A stretch of 6,951 nt of DNA from SOKG01 sp964502665 (GTDB lineage Bacteria > Chloroflexota > Dehalococcoidia > SZUA-161), in NCBI GenBank assembly GCA_964502665.1, contig CAZCXP010000135.1:1-6951 (forward strand). The letters are read 5' to 3'. The first letter of the stretch is position 1, and each line of letters begins with the position of its first letter. The notes under the pieces are model-generated. The model was not told where the DNA came from. It made no database searches and worked only from the letters and a program-made list of their open reading frames with translations. Both the position numbers and the translations under genes were made by a program. Positions 1 to 4,746 of this stretch are shown here, in pieces.

Positions 1-54
1 GGACAACGGACTCTGGATCCGTGGGCCCAGGTTCGAATCCTGGATCCCCAGCCA
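1..54 (+). tRNA. tRNA-Gln (anticodon CTG), 5' end cut by window edge
   Basis: The 3' two-thirds of a tRNA is visible. The anticodon stem is ACGGA (6-10) with TCCGT (18-22), enclosing the 7-nt loop CTCTGGA with anticodon CTG at 13-15, which reads the Gln codon CAG. The T arm is CCAGG (27-31), loop TTCGAAT (32-38) and CCTGG (39-43). The acceptor 3' strand is ATCCCCA (44-50), followed by discriminator G51 and a genomically encoded CCA (52-54). The 5' acceptor strand and most of the D arm lie outside the window, so acceptor pairing cannot be checked. It is followed 26 nt later by tRNA-Glu, and the two are probably co-transcribed. Confidence 0.95.
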
Positions 55-80
55 TAGAAGCCCTGTGGTAGTGTAACAAT

Positions 81-157
81 GGCGCATTCGTCTAGCGGCC
101 CAGGACACCGCCCTCTCAAGGCGGAGATCAGGGGTTCGAATCCCCTATGCGCTACCA
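81..157 (+). tRNA. tRNA-Glu (anticodon CTC), complete
   Basis: This is a full cloverleaf of 77 nt including CCA. The acceptor stem GGCGCAT (81-87) pairs with ATGCGCT (147-153), the first pair being a G-U wobble. The anticodon stem CCGCC/GGCGG encloses loop CTCTCAA, giving anticodon CTC, which reads the Glu codon GAG. The T arm is AGGGG (130-134), TTCGAAT (135-141) and CCCCT (142-146). Discriminator A154 is followed by encoded CCA (155-157). The D-arm sequence TCTAGCGGCC..AGGACA is typical of bacterial tRNA-Glu. Both tRNAs here have C at position 34 and so specialise in G-ending codons; A-ending codons need separate isoacceptors elsewhere in the genome. Confidence 0.97.
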
Positions 158-177
158 ATAATTGAATAAGGTGGCAT

Positions 178-489
178 ATGAGCGACATATTGGACGAAGC
201 TGCTGCCGTGGTGCAGTGCAAGGAGTGCCCGTGGTATAAATCCTGCGTAATGCCAATGAGGTTCACCCTGGACGACATCAGAAGGCAGTTGCCAAGTTCG
301 CCCTTCGCTGGCGATGATGCCACCATGTCCAGGTATTTTGCTGAACTCGCGGCAGCGACGCAGAACTTCCTCCTCGAGGGCTGCCCCGTCTTCATCCAAA
401 GGCTGAGGGCCAGCCCCAAACTTGCAGAGCGGATCAAGAGGATGATGCAGGGTTGGGGAGCGGAAGAAGAGCCCGGCTCCCAGACCTAA
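178..489 (+). CDS. Small four-cysteine protein of unknown function (103 aa)
   Basis: I do not recognise a named family. The start is well supported: AAGGTGG (168-174) lies 3 nt upstream of the ATG, although that is tight spacing. The gene begins only 20 nt after tRNA-Glu, so it may be read from the same transcript. The protein has an N-terminal cluster C14-x2-C17-x5-C23, with a proline after C17, and one further cysteine, C69, in a Gly-Cys-Pro context. Four cysteines in this arrangement could ligate zinc or an iron-sulfur cluster, but this is inference only. The middle section (about 28-62) is predicted helical and polar. The C-terminus (about 73-95) is basic, with many Arg/Lys, and ends in an acidic tail. 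I see no signal peptide or membrane segment, so it should be cytosolic. The Cys pattern, good ribosome site and sensible codon usage argue that it is a real gene. Confidence 0.8.
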   Translation: MSDILDEAAAVVQCKECPWYKSCVMPMRFTLDDIRRQLPSSPFAGDDATMSRYFAELAAATQNFLLEGCPVFIQRLRASPKLAERIKRMMQGWGAEEEPGSQT

Positions 490-506
490 GGCTCTTATTC
501 CTGCCG

Positions 507-533
507 GTTCTGCCAGGCCCTCGGGCGCAGAAC
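507..533 (+). terminator. Stable hairpin after the four-Cys gene, possible terminator without a clear U-tract
   Basis: GTTCTGC (507-513) pairs perfectly with GCAGAAC (527-533). Inside, GCC/GGC can pair around a CTCG tetraloop, leaving a short bulge on the left arm. It lies 18 nt after the stop codon at 487-489. No run of T follows directly; the next bases are TGTGTCACCCC, so it is not a canonical intrinsic terminator. It could stabilise the 3' end of the upstream RNA or act with a protein factor. Confidence 0.4.
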
Positions 534-591
534 TGTGTCACCCCTTTATAGCCACCTCCCCCCACCCAAATTCTTCCCGATATCGCCGACA

Positions 592-600
592 TGATATAAT
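592..600 (+). promoter_or_regulatory. Extended -10 promoter for the ABC exporter operon
   Basis: The sequence TGATATAAT is a perfect match to the extended -10 consensus TGnTATAAT for the housekeeping sigma factor. No good -35 box lies at the right distance; the best is TTCTTC at 571-576, 18 nt away. Extended -10 promoters often do without one. Transcription would begin near 607, giving a leader of about 28 nt before the ATG at 635. Confidence 0.65.
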
Positions 601-634
601 AGAGTCCATCACCGCGCCCAGGGACAAGAGCTCC

Positions 635-1324
635 ATGATCGAACTGCACGATGTCTGGCGGCTGTACCGCATGGGAGGAGAGAGTATCAACGCCCTGGCT
701 GGCATCGACCTGAAGGTCAGCCAGGGGGAATTTGTAGCCATCGTCGGCCCCTCGGGATCGGGCAAGAGCACTCTGCTTAACATTATCGGAGGCCTCGATG
801 CCCCCACCGTCGGGAGAATCGAAGTCGATGGGCAGGACCTGAGCAAAGCCAGCGACAGAGAGCTCTCTCTATACCGCAACAAGAAGGTAGGCTTCATTTT
901 TCAAACCTTCAATCTGCAGCCCACTTATACTGCCCTAGAAAATGTGTCTCTACCCCTGGTGTTTGCCAAAGTCCCTTTATGGAGGCGCAAGCGGATAGCC
1001 AGGGGGGTCATGGAAACAGTAGAGCTATCAGACCGACTAAGGCATAAGCCGAATCAGCTTTCAGGGGGAGAGAGACAGCGGGTTGCCATCGCCCGTGCCC
1101 TGGTAAACGACCCCAAGATCCTGCTCGCCGACGAGCCTACGGGAAACCTGGACAGCAAGACCAGCGAACAAATCATGGAACTCTTGACCCATATGAATAA
1201 GGAGAGAGGGATAACTCTGCTGCTGGTTACCCATGACCTGGAAACCGCTGGCTACGCTGACCGCATGCTGCGCATGCTCGATGGCCAGATAGCCGAGGCC
1301 GTTGATAGAAGGCAAGCGCTGTGA
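635..1324 (+). CDS. ABC exporter ATPase, MacB/LolD family (229 aa)
   Basis: This is the cytoplasmic ATPase subunit that powers the membrane partner encoded next. All nucleotide-binding motifs are intact: Walker A GPSGSGKST (38-46), Q-loop Gln90 in FIFQTFNL, signature LSGGERQRVAIARAL (142-156), Walker B ILLADEPTGNLD (162-173) with catalytic Glu167, and the switch His200 in VTHD. The FQxFNL form of the Q-loop and EPTGNLDS after Walker B are typical of the MacB/LolD/FtsE group rather than of nutrient importers. The length fits a stand-alone ATPase of this group. The ribosome site before the ATG is weak (AAGAG around 626-630). The stop codon overlaps the permease start (GTGA, 1321-1324), indicating translational coupling. 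The substrate cannot be told from sequence; antimicrobial peptides, lipids, lipoproteins and macrolides are all known for relatives. Confidence 0.95.
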   Translation: MIELHDVWRLYRMGGESINALAGIDLKVSQGEFVAIVGPSGSGKSTLLNIIGGLDAPTVGRIEVDGQDLSKASDRELSLYRNKKVGFIFQTFNLQPTYTALENVSLPLVFAKVPLWRRKRIARGVMETVELSDRLRHKPNQLSGGERQRVAIARALVNDPKILLADEPTGNLDSKTSEQIMELLTHMNKERGITLLLVTHDLETAGYADRMLRMLDGQIAEAVDRRQAL

Positions 1325-2628
1325 GCTTATTGGACCTTCTACGCACCGCCTTTTCCAACCTGCGGCGCAGGAAGCTGCGCAGTTTTCTGACCATCTTCGC
1401 TGTGGTCATCGGAGCATCCCTGGTATCACTGCTGGTCTCACTGGGAATCGGCGCGCAGCAATTTCTCACGGCCCAGATCAAGGCCATGATGCCCCCTGAC
1501 GTAGTGATGGTTGCCTCCGACCCCAACCGTTTTGAGATAGGTCTCGGCGGCATAGGCTTCGGCGGCAGTCCGCAGGAAGTATCCGATGACGAAGGCAGCC
1601 CTCTTTCGCTGGAGCCGTTGACGCTGCAAGATATCGAGGCTGTTCGGGCGCTTGATCACGTCGAAAGGATAGACCCGCGCGTAACACTGAGGGCAGAGTC
1701 GGTCAAATTGCAGGGTTCAGACAAGCGTTTCCGAACCAGCCTCAGGGCCATGCCACAGTATCAGGTCGAAAGTACGGATCTTGTGGCGGGAAGGCATCTC
1801 ACAGAGCAGTCCCGGGGGGAGTGCATTATTGCCAATCAGTACCTCGACTCCTTTGGTTTAGAGCAGCCGGAGGATGCTCTAGGTCAGGATGTAATAATAC
1901 GAGTCAGGCAATGGAGTAGCTTCATCGGGCTTCCCAGCGAAACGAAGGACTACAACTTTGAGATAGTGGGAGTAACTGAGAAAACGCTGACATCAACTCA
2001 GATCATAATATCCATCGAGGACGGCAAGGAATTGTCCCGCTTCTGGGCGGATAACCCCGACTGGTATACCGATGATATACCTCCCGCCACTCTGCAAGTG
2101 AAGCTCGAGGACAGCCAGTATGCTGACCAGGTGGCTCAGGCAGTCGAAGACCTCGGTCTGGGGGCAATTACGTCCAAAGAGGTGTTGGGGCTTATTGGCA
2201 CCATCTTCATTATCATTCAAGCAGTTCTCAGCGCCTTCGGGCTGATCGCGTTGGGAGTCGCCTCACTGGGGGTCATCAACACACTGATTATGGCCATCTA
2301 CGAGCGCACCAGGGAGATCGGGGTGATGAAGGCAGTGGGAGCGTCCAGAAGTGCAATTCGTCTGCTGTTCACAACGGAAGGGATGATCATCGGTTTTCTA
2401 GGAGGAGCTATTGGCGTGGGCATCGGCTACGCCCTTGGCCTTGCCATCAACCGTATTTCCCACGCCACCTTCCTCAAGGATTTCCAGACCTTTAATATCT
2501 CCGCTTTCCCGTGGTGGCTGATAGTGGGGGTCATCGCTCTGAGCACCATAATCGCCCTCGCGGCTGCGCTTTATCCAGCCCATCGAGCTTCCAGGCTCGA
2601 CCCCATCGAGGCATTGAGATACGAATAA
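1321..2628 (+). CDS. ABC exporter permease, MacB/FtsX type (435 aa)
   Basis: This is the membrane subunit that works with the ATPase at 635-1324, and it starts at a GTG inside that gene's stop. A partial ribosome site AGAAGG (1307-1312) lies 8 nt upstream. The N-terminus is positively charged (RRRKLR, 15-20) and precedes TM1 (about 21-43). A large extracytoplasmic domain (about 45-290) follows, with MacB-PCD-like features such as TLQDIEAVRALDHVERIDPR (101-120). Three more membrane segments lie at about 292-326, 354-376 and 397-419. The motif ERTREIGVMKAVGAS (328-342) and the C-terminal PAHRASRLDPIEALRYE are hallmarks of the FtsX/MacB permease domain. A glycine-rich stretch (74-83) sits early in the outer domain. 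No membrane-fusion (MacA-like) gene is adjacent, so this is a two-gene exporter, as in monoderm or atypical envelopes. The substrate is unknown. Confidence 0.93.
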   Translation: MSLLDLLRTAFSNLRRRKLRSFLTIFAVVIGASLVSLLVSLGIGAQQFLTAQIKAMMPPDVVMVASDPNRFEIGLGGIGFGGSPQEVSDDEGSPLSLEPLTLQDIEAVRALDHVERIDPRVTLRAESVKLQGSDKRFRTSLRAMPQYQVESTDLVAGRHLTEQSRGECIIANQYLDSFGLEQPEDALGQDVIIRVRQWSSFIGLPSETKDYNFEIVGVTEKTLTSTQIIISIEDGKELSRFWADNPDWYTDDIPPATLQVKLEDSQYADQVAQAVEDLGLGAITSKEVLGLIGTIFIIIQAVLSAFGLIALGVASLGVINTLIMAIYERTREIGVMKAVGASRSAIRLLFTTEGMIIGFLGGAIGVGIGYALGLAINRISHATFLKDFQTFNISAFPWWLIVGVIALSTIIALAAALYPAHRASRLDPIEALRYE

Positions 2629-2678
2629 AACCTATATGGCTGCTGCACGGTATGATTAGACCTTTACACCAATCTAAT

Positions 2679-2692
2679 AAAGCAGGGGCTTT
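2679..2692 (+). terminator. Short hairpin between exporter operon and trmO-like gene, weak terminator candidate
   Basis: AAAGC (2679-2683) pairs with GCTTT (2688-2692) around an AGGG loop. The stem is only 5 bp, two of them G-C pairs, and the downstream sequence CTCAGG is not T-rich. It could be a minor pause or 3'-end structure, but the exporter transcript may equally run into the next gene. Confidence 0.25.
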
Positions 2693-2733
2693 CTCAGGTT
2701 AGCACACACCATCAAACCAACCAGGAGAGTGAG

Positions 2734-3198
2734 TTGAGCCCAGAAAGAGAAGACCAGGCACCGATAGTGTTAAAACCCATCGCCACCGTCAAGAACAGCG
2801 TCAGGGAGATAGGAAAGCGCGGCTGGGCCGAGGTAGTGTCCGAGCTTGTGTTCGATCCCAGCTTCGAGGACGCTATGGATGGCTTAGAGGATTTCTCCCA
2901 CATAGTAGTGCTTTACTGGATGCATCGGTCCCCGGCTTGGGAACGTTCCATGTCCAAGACTCACCCACAAATGAGGCCAGACCTGCCTCTGGTTGGGGTG
3001 CTAGCCACCCGTAGTCCAGTCAGGCCCAACCCGTTGGGGATGAGAGTGGTGAGGCTGCTGGAGCGAAGAGGTAACATGCTCAAGGTTATCGGGCTCGATG
3101 CCATTGATGGCACACCGGTGGTGGATATCAAGCCCTATCTTCCCAGCGACCTAGCTGCCCAAGCCAGAACGCCCGATTGGGTACAGAAACTGCGTTAG
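2734..3198 (+). CDS. trmO: TsaA/TrmO-family tRNA (adenine-N6) methyltransferase (154 aa, TTG start)
   Basis: Members of this family use S-adenosylmethionine to N6-methylate t6A37 in tRNA-Thr(GGU), giving m6t6A and fine-tuning decoding; that role is from family knowledge. The sequence shows the TsaA/TrmO core: PIATVKN at 15-21, the segment GLEDFSHIVVLYWMHRSP (50-67), and the diagnostic TRSPVRPNPLG (92-102) followed by hydrophobic strand VVRLL. Then come LDAIDGTPVVDIKPYLPSD (121-139), which ends the beta-barrel. The length matches the core domain; E. coli TrmO, at about 235 aa, has an extra C-terminal domain that is absent here. The TTG start is chosen because AGGAG (2723-2727) lies 6 nt upstream and the core begins soon after. 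No strong promoter is visible in the 105-nt gap before it. The protein is cytosolic. Confidence 0.88.
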   Translation: MSPEREDQAPIVLKPIATVKNSVREIGKRGWAEVVSELVFDPSFEDAMDGLEDFSHIVVLYWMHRSPAWERSMSKTHPQMRPDLPLVGVLATRSPVRPNPLGMRVVRLLERRGNMLKVIGLDAIDGTPVVDIKPYLPSDLAAQARTPDWVQKLR

Positions 3199-3222
3199 CT
3201 TGGTTCAAGAATAAAGTCTAAT

Positions 3223-3281
3223 CCGTTCGCCCTGAGCTAGTCGAAGGGCCGTTCATGGTGAGCTTGTCGAACCACGAACGG
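3223..3281. repeat. REP-like dispersed hairpin repeat, one full copy fused to a truncated copy
   Basis: Two hairpins share an almost identical 11-nt loop, GAGCT(A/T)GTCGA, at 3234-3244 and 3260-3270. The second copy (3249-3281) is complete: CCGTTCATGGT pairs with ACCACGAACGG over 11 bp with a single mismatch. The first copy (from 3223) starts with CCGTTCGCCCT but its right arm stops at AGGGC and runs straight into the second copy. The outermost arms CCGTTCG (3223-3229) and CGAACGG (3275-3281) also match perfectly. From memory, elements with core CCTGAGCTTGTCGAAGG are scattered through many environmental bacterial genomes and are often mistranslated as peptides such as VSLSNHE. The element lies between convincing genes. 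Confidence 0.85.
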
Positions 3282-3283
3282 CT

Positions 3284-3315
3284 GGGTAGGTCGCCCGACG
3301 TCGGGCGACCTACCC
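3284..3315. repeat. 32-bp perfect palindrome with no spacer
   Basis: GGGTAGGTCGCCCGAC (3284-3299) is followed directly by its exact reverse complement (3300-3315), with the centre at CGAC|GTCG. It starts 2 nt after the REP-like repeat. As RNA it would form a very stable GC-rich hairpin; as DNA it could bind a dimeric protein or extrude a cruciform. It could help end the trmO transcript, but there is no T-run after it (TTGGGCAG follows). Confidence 0.9.
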
Positions 3316-3409
3316 TTGGGCAGACACACGCACTGTTTTCATCATTCGATGACAGGCAACCGCCCATGGGGGTTTACCTCGAAAGTGACCATCTGGGTTT
3401 GGAGCGGTT

Positions 3410-4111
3410 ATGGCTAGTCTGGAATACCCGGAATCAGATGTTAGCGAAGGCAACGATCGCCCTCTGGGGCGACAACTGGCTGAGGTCTACCGTCTCCTCA
3501 TCAATCGCTACGGACCGCAGCACTGGTGGCCAGCAGATGACCCCTTCGAGGTTATCGTAGGCGCTATCCTCACTCAATCTGCGGCCTGGGGAAATGTGGA
3601 GAAGGCTATTCTCAACCTTAAACAGGCAGGAGCCTTAACCCCTGTCTCCCTTCGCAAGCTTCCCCTCAACGAACTCGCGGGACTCGTCTACCCAGCCGGT
3701 TACTACAATGCCAAGGCGCTAAAGATCAAATCGTTCGTCGAACACCTGTGGGATGCTCACCAGGACTCTCTGGAAAGACTGTTCTCCCCCGATGTTCCCA
3801 GCCTCCGTAGAGAGCTTCTCAGCATCCACGGCATAGGCCCGGAAACGGCAGACTCGATAATCCTCTATGCTGCACACAAGCCGGTATTCGTTATCGACGC
3901 CTACACCAGACGCATACTCTCCCGACTCGGGCTCAGCCCACCAGGAAACGACTACTCCGCTTTCCAAGAGCTATTCATGGAAAACTTACCCACCGAAGAG
4001 AAGCTGTTCAACGAATACCACGCTCTCCTCGTCCGCCACGGTAAGGAGGTATGCAAGAAGGCACCTCTCTGCGATCGATGTTGTTTGAGAAGCATTTGCC
4101 CTTACCGCTAG
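3410..4111 (+). CDS. Endonuclease III-family (HhH-GPD) DNA glycosylase, Fe-S type, lyase Lys replaced (233 aa)
   Basis: This is a base-excision repair glycosylase of the HhH-GPD superfamily. It has the six-helix core (about 45-130), a helix-hairpin-helix DNA-binding motif SIHGIGPETADSI (138-150), and the catalytic aspartate D163 in VIDAYTRR. The C-terminal iron-sulfur ligands are C215, C221, C224 and C230, spaced C-x5-C-x2-C-x5-C, with an extra C225. Lys120 of E. coli endonuclease III lies 18 residues before its catalytic Asp138; the residue 18 before D163 here is E145, so the AP-lyase lysine is missing. This points to a monofunctional glycosylase, with the MagIII-like 3-methyladenine and related Nth-like clades as the best comparisons, rather than a classical Nth. 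The substrate cannot be decided by eye. The ATG is supported by GGAG (3401-3404) 5 nt upstream. No clear promoter is seen. Confidence 0.9.
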   Translation: MASLEYPESDVSEGNDRPLGRQLAEVYRLLINRYGPQHWWPADDPFEVIVGAILTQSAAWGNVEKAILNLKQAGALTPVSLRKLPLNELAGLVYPAGYYNAKALKIKSFVEHLWDAHQDSLERLFSPDVPSLRRELLSIHGIGPETADSIILYAAHKPVFVIDAYTRRILSRLGLSPPGNDYSAFQELFMENLPTEEKLFNEYHALLVRHGKEVCKKAPLCDRCCLRSICPYR

Positions 4112-4112
4112 C

Positions 4113-4127
4113 GGGGGCTTCGCTCCC
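4113..4127 (+). terminator. Hairpin just after the glycosylase stop, probable terminator
   Basis: GGGGGC (4113-4118) pairs with GCTCCC (4122-4127), including one G-U pair, around a TTC loop. It begins 1 nt after the stop codon. The following TATTCT is only moderately T-rich, so termination may be partial. Its position at the boundary with the AT-rich gap supports a transcript end here. Confidence 0.5.
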
Positions 4128-4197
4128 TATTCTAGAACACCCGCAATGGCAGCAGGTGTAGCTAACCATATCTGGACGATAGAGGAAATTGTAGGAT

Positions 4198-4203
4198 TAT
4201 AAT
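4198..4203 (+). promoter_or_regulatory. TATAAT -10 box upstream of the 45-aa ORF
   Basis: There is a perfect TATAAT hexamer at 4198-4203. The best -35 candidate is TGGACG (4173-4178), four of six matches with a 19-nt spacer, which is poor. Transcription would start near 4210, leaving a leader of about 25 nt that includes the AGGAG site of the small ORF. The local AT richness makes a chance hexamer possible, but position relative to the ORF is right. Confidence 0.45.
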
Positions 4204-4235
4204 GATTGAAGTTATCATCCGTAGGAGTTTCAACC

Positions 4236-4373
4236 ATGAGAATTGATAATAATTATCCAAACAAGAAATACAAAGATTTTTGGGATTGGTTATTTTACGA
4301 TTGGCACATCATCTTTTTAATGAGTTTAGTAATAGGCTATTTTTATTATCTCATTAGTACAACAGAAGCATAG
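4236..4373 (+). CDS. AT-rich 45-aa single-pass membrane microprotein, unknown
   Basis: The ORF starts with ATG, has AGGAG (4223-4227) 8 nt upstream, and ends in TAG. The encoded protein has a polar N-terminus with Asn/Lys (residues 2-13), then an aromatic-rich juxtamembrane patch (W16, W18, F20, Y21, W23), one hydrophobic segment (about 25-41, IIFLMSLVIGYFYYLI) and a short tail STTEA. This suggests a single membrane-spanning peptide; positive charges before the segment predict N-in orientation. I recognise no family. By hand count it is about 27% GC (37 of 138), with codons TTA, ATA and AAT, far from the GC-rich neighbours, which suggests foreign origin or an unusual regulatory locus. Alternatives are a type I toxin-like peptide, a small accessory subunit of a membrane complex, or a chance ORF in AT-rich DNA. 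The ribosome site and promoter box favour a real gene. Confidence 0.55.
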   Translation: MRIDNNYPNKKYKDFWDWLFYDWHIIFLMSLVIGYFYYLISTTEA

Positions 4374-4545
4374 CCATAAAAGATAATCTCGCAAAGAAAA
4401 GTACACGGATATGCTTAAAATGCACCTGGTATGAAAATACTTCCGATAACTATTAAAGCGACCACAAATAGTGCGACAATCTCATCCCCAGTCAATCTAA
4501 TACTCGCTTAGTTCAAAATGATACACTACCCCCGAACAAGGTTGC
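4374..4545. other. Non-coding AT-rich stretch with no supported gene
   Basis: After the 45-aa ORF the sequence stays AT-rich, with frequent stops in all frames as read by eye. The only ORF-like object is a 26-codon hydrophobic reading frame on the - strand (4415-4495, TTG start). It lacks a convincing ribosome site and is discussed under findings. No tRNA, hairpin array or direct repeat was seen here. Confidence 0.5.
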
Positions 4546-4574
4546 TTGCATTCTGACAGAATTCGATGTATACT
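4546..4574 (+). promoter_or_regulatory. Candidate promoter of the thiamin operon
   Basis: TTGCAT (4546-4551) and TATACT (4569-4574) are separated by 17 nt, the ideal spacing for a sigma-70/sigma-A promoter. The -10 matches consensus at five of six positions, and the -35 is weak. Transcription would begin near 4581, about 15 nt before the P1 stem of the TPP riboswitch, as expected for a riboswitch leader. Confidence 0.5.
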
Positions 4575-4595
4575 TACGCAAAAGTGAATATGGAA

Positions 4596-4680
4596 CCGCT
4601 GGGGGAGCTCAGAGGCTGAGAGGTGGCGATGCCACCAACCCTTGGAACCTGATCTCGGTAATCCGAGCGTAGGAAAGCGG
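4596..4680 (+). promoter_or_regulatory. TPP (thiamin pyrophosphate) riboswitch aptamer
   Basis: All hallmark elements of the THI-box are present in order. P1 is CCGCT (4596-4600) with AGCGG (4676-4680). P2 is GGG near 4601-4605 with CCC (4639-4641). The invariant CTGAGA is at 4616-4621. An extra P3a stem is GGTGGC (4622-4627) with GCCACC (4631-4636). The conserved AACCTGATCT segment spans 4646-4655. P5 is CTCGG (4654-4658) with CCGAG (4663-4667) around TAAT, followed by GCGTAGGAA. It senses the end product of the pathway encoded immediately downstream, thiC-thi4, and so provides feedback repression. Confidence 0.97.
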
Positions 4681-4698
4681 ATGCTACAGAGTAAGAGA

Positions 4699-4732
4699 GG
4701 CCGCGAACCTAGGTTCGTGGTCCTTCGTTTTT
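4699..4732 (+). terminator. Riboswitch-controlled intrinsic terminator (expression platform)
   Basis: CCGCGAAC (4701-4708) pairs with GTTCGTGG (4713-4720), including one G-U pair, around a CTAG loop. The hairpin is followed by TCCTTCG and a run of five T (4728-4732). This sits between the TPP aptamer and the thiC ribosome site. The stem's CCGC (4701-4704) is also complementary to GCGG (4677-4680) in the 3' strand of aptamer P1. Ligand-free RNA could therefore form an alternative pairing that opens the terminator, while TPP binding would lock P1 and let the terminator form. The 4-bp alternative pairing is short, so the mechanism is inferred. Confidence 0.65.
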
Positions 4733-4746
4733 CTGGGAGGAGGGGA

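Noticed and set aside
145..399. 84-codon minus-strand ORF opposite the four-Cys gene
   Set aside because: It ends within the tRNA-Glu, while the + strand frame has a good ribosome site and a meaningful Cys pattern.
538..897. 119-codon minus-strand ORF across the exporter promoter and ATPase start
   Set aside because: It overlaps the Walker A region of a certain gene and shows only low-complexity Ser/Pro/Leu sequence.
3223..3315. CRISPR array or attachment site
   Set aside because: There are only two unequal repeat copies with no regular spacers, and no integrase or cas gene is present.
3255..3560. 101-codon ORF starting MVSLSNHERL on the + strand
   Set aside because: It is the translation of the REP-like repeat and palindrome running out of frame into the glycosylase gene; such peptides are known annotation artefacts.
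4202..4218. Inverted repeat ATGAT/ATCAT as an operator for the 45-aa ORF
   Set aside because: Only 5-bp arms in AT-rich DNA; too likely by chance to call a binding site.
4553..4574. CTGACA (4553-4558) as the -35 box of the thiamin promoter
   Set aside because: It resembles TTGACA well but is only 10 nt from TATACT, too close for a normal promoter; TTGCAT at 17 nt fits spacing better.
4642..4746. Upstream extension of ThiC to a TTG at 4642, adding 35 residues
   Set aside because: The TTG lies inside the conserved core of the TPP aptamer and the added residues come from the riboswitch and terminator; the ATG at 4747 has a strong purine-rich ribosome site and begins ThiC-like sequence.
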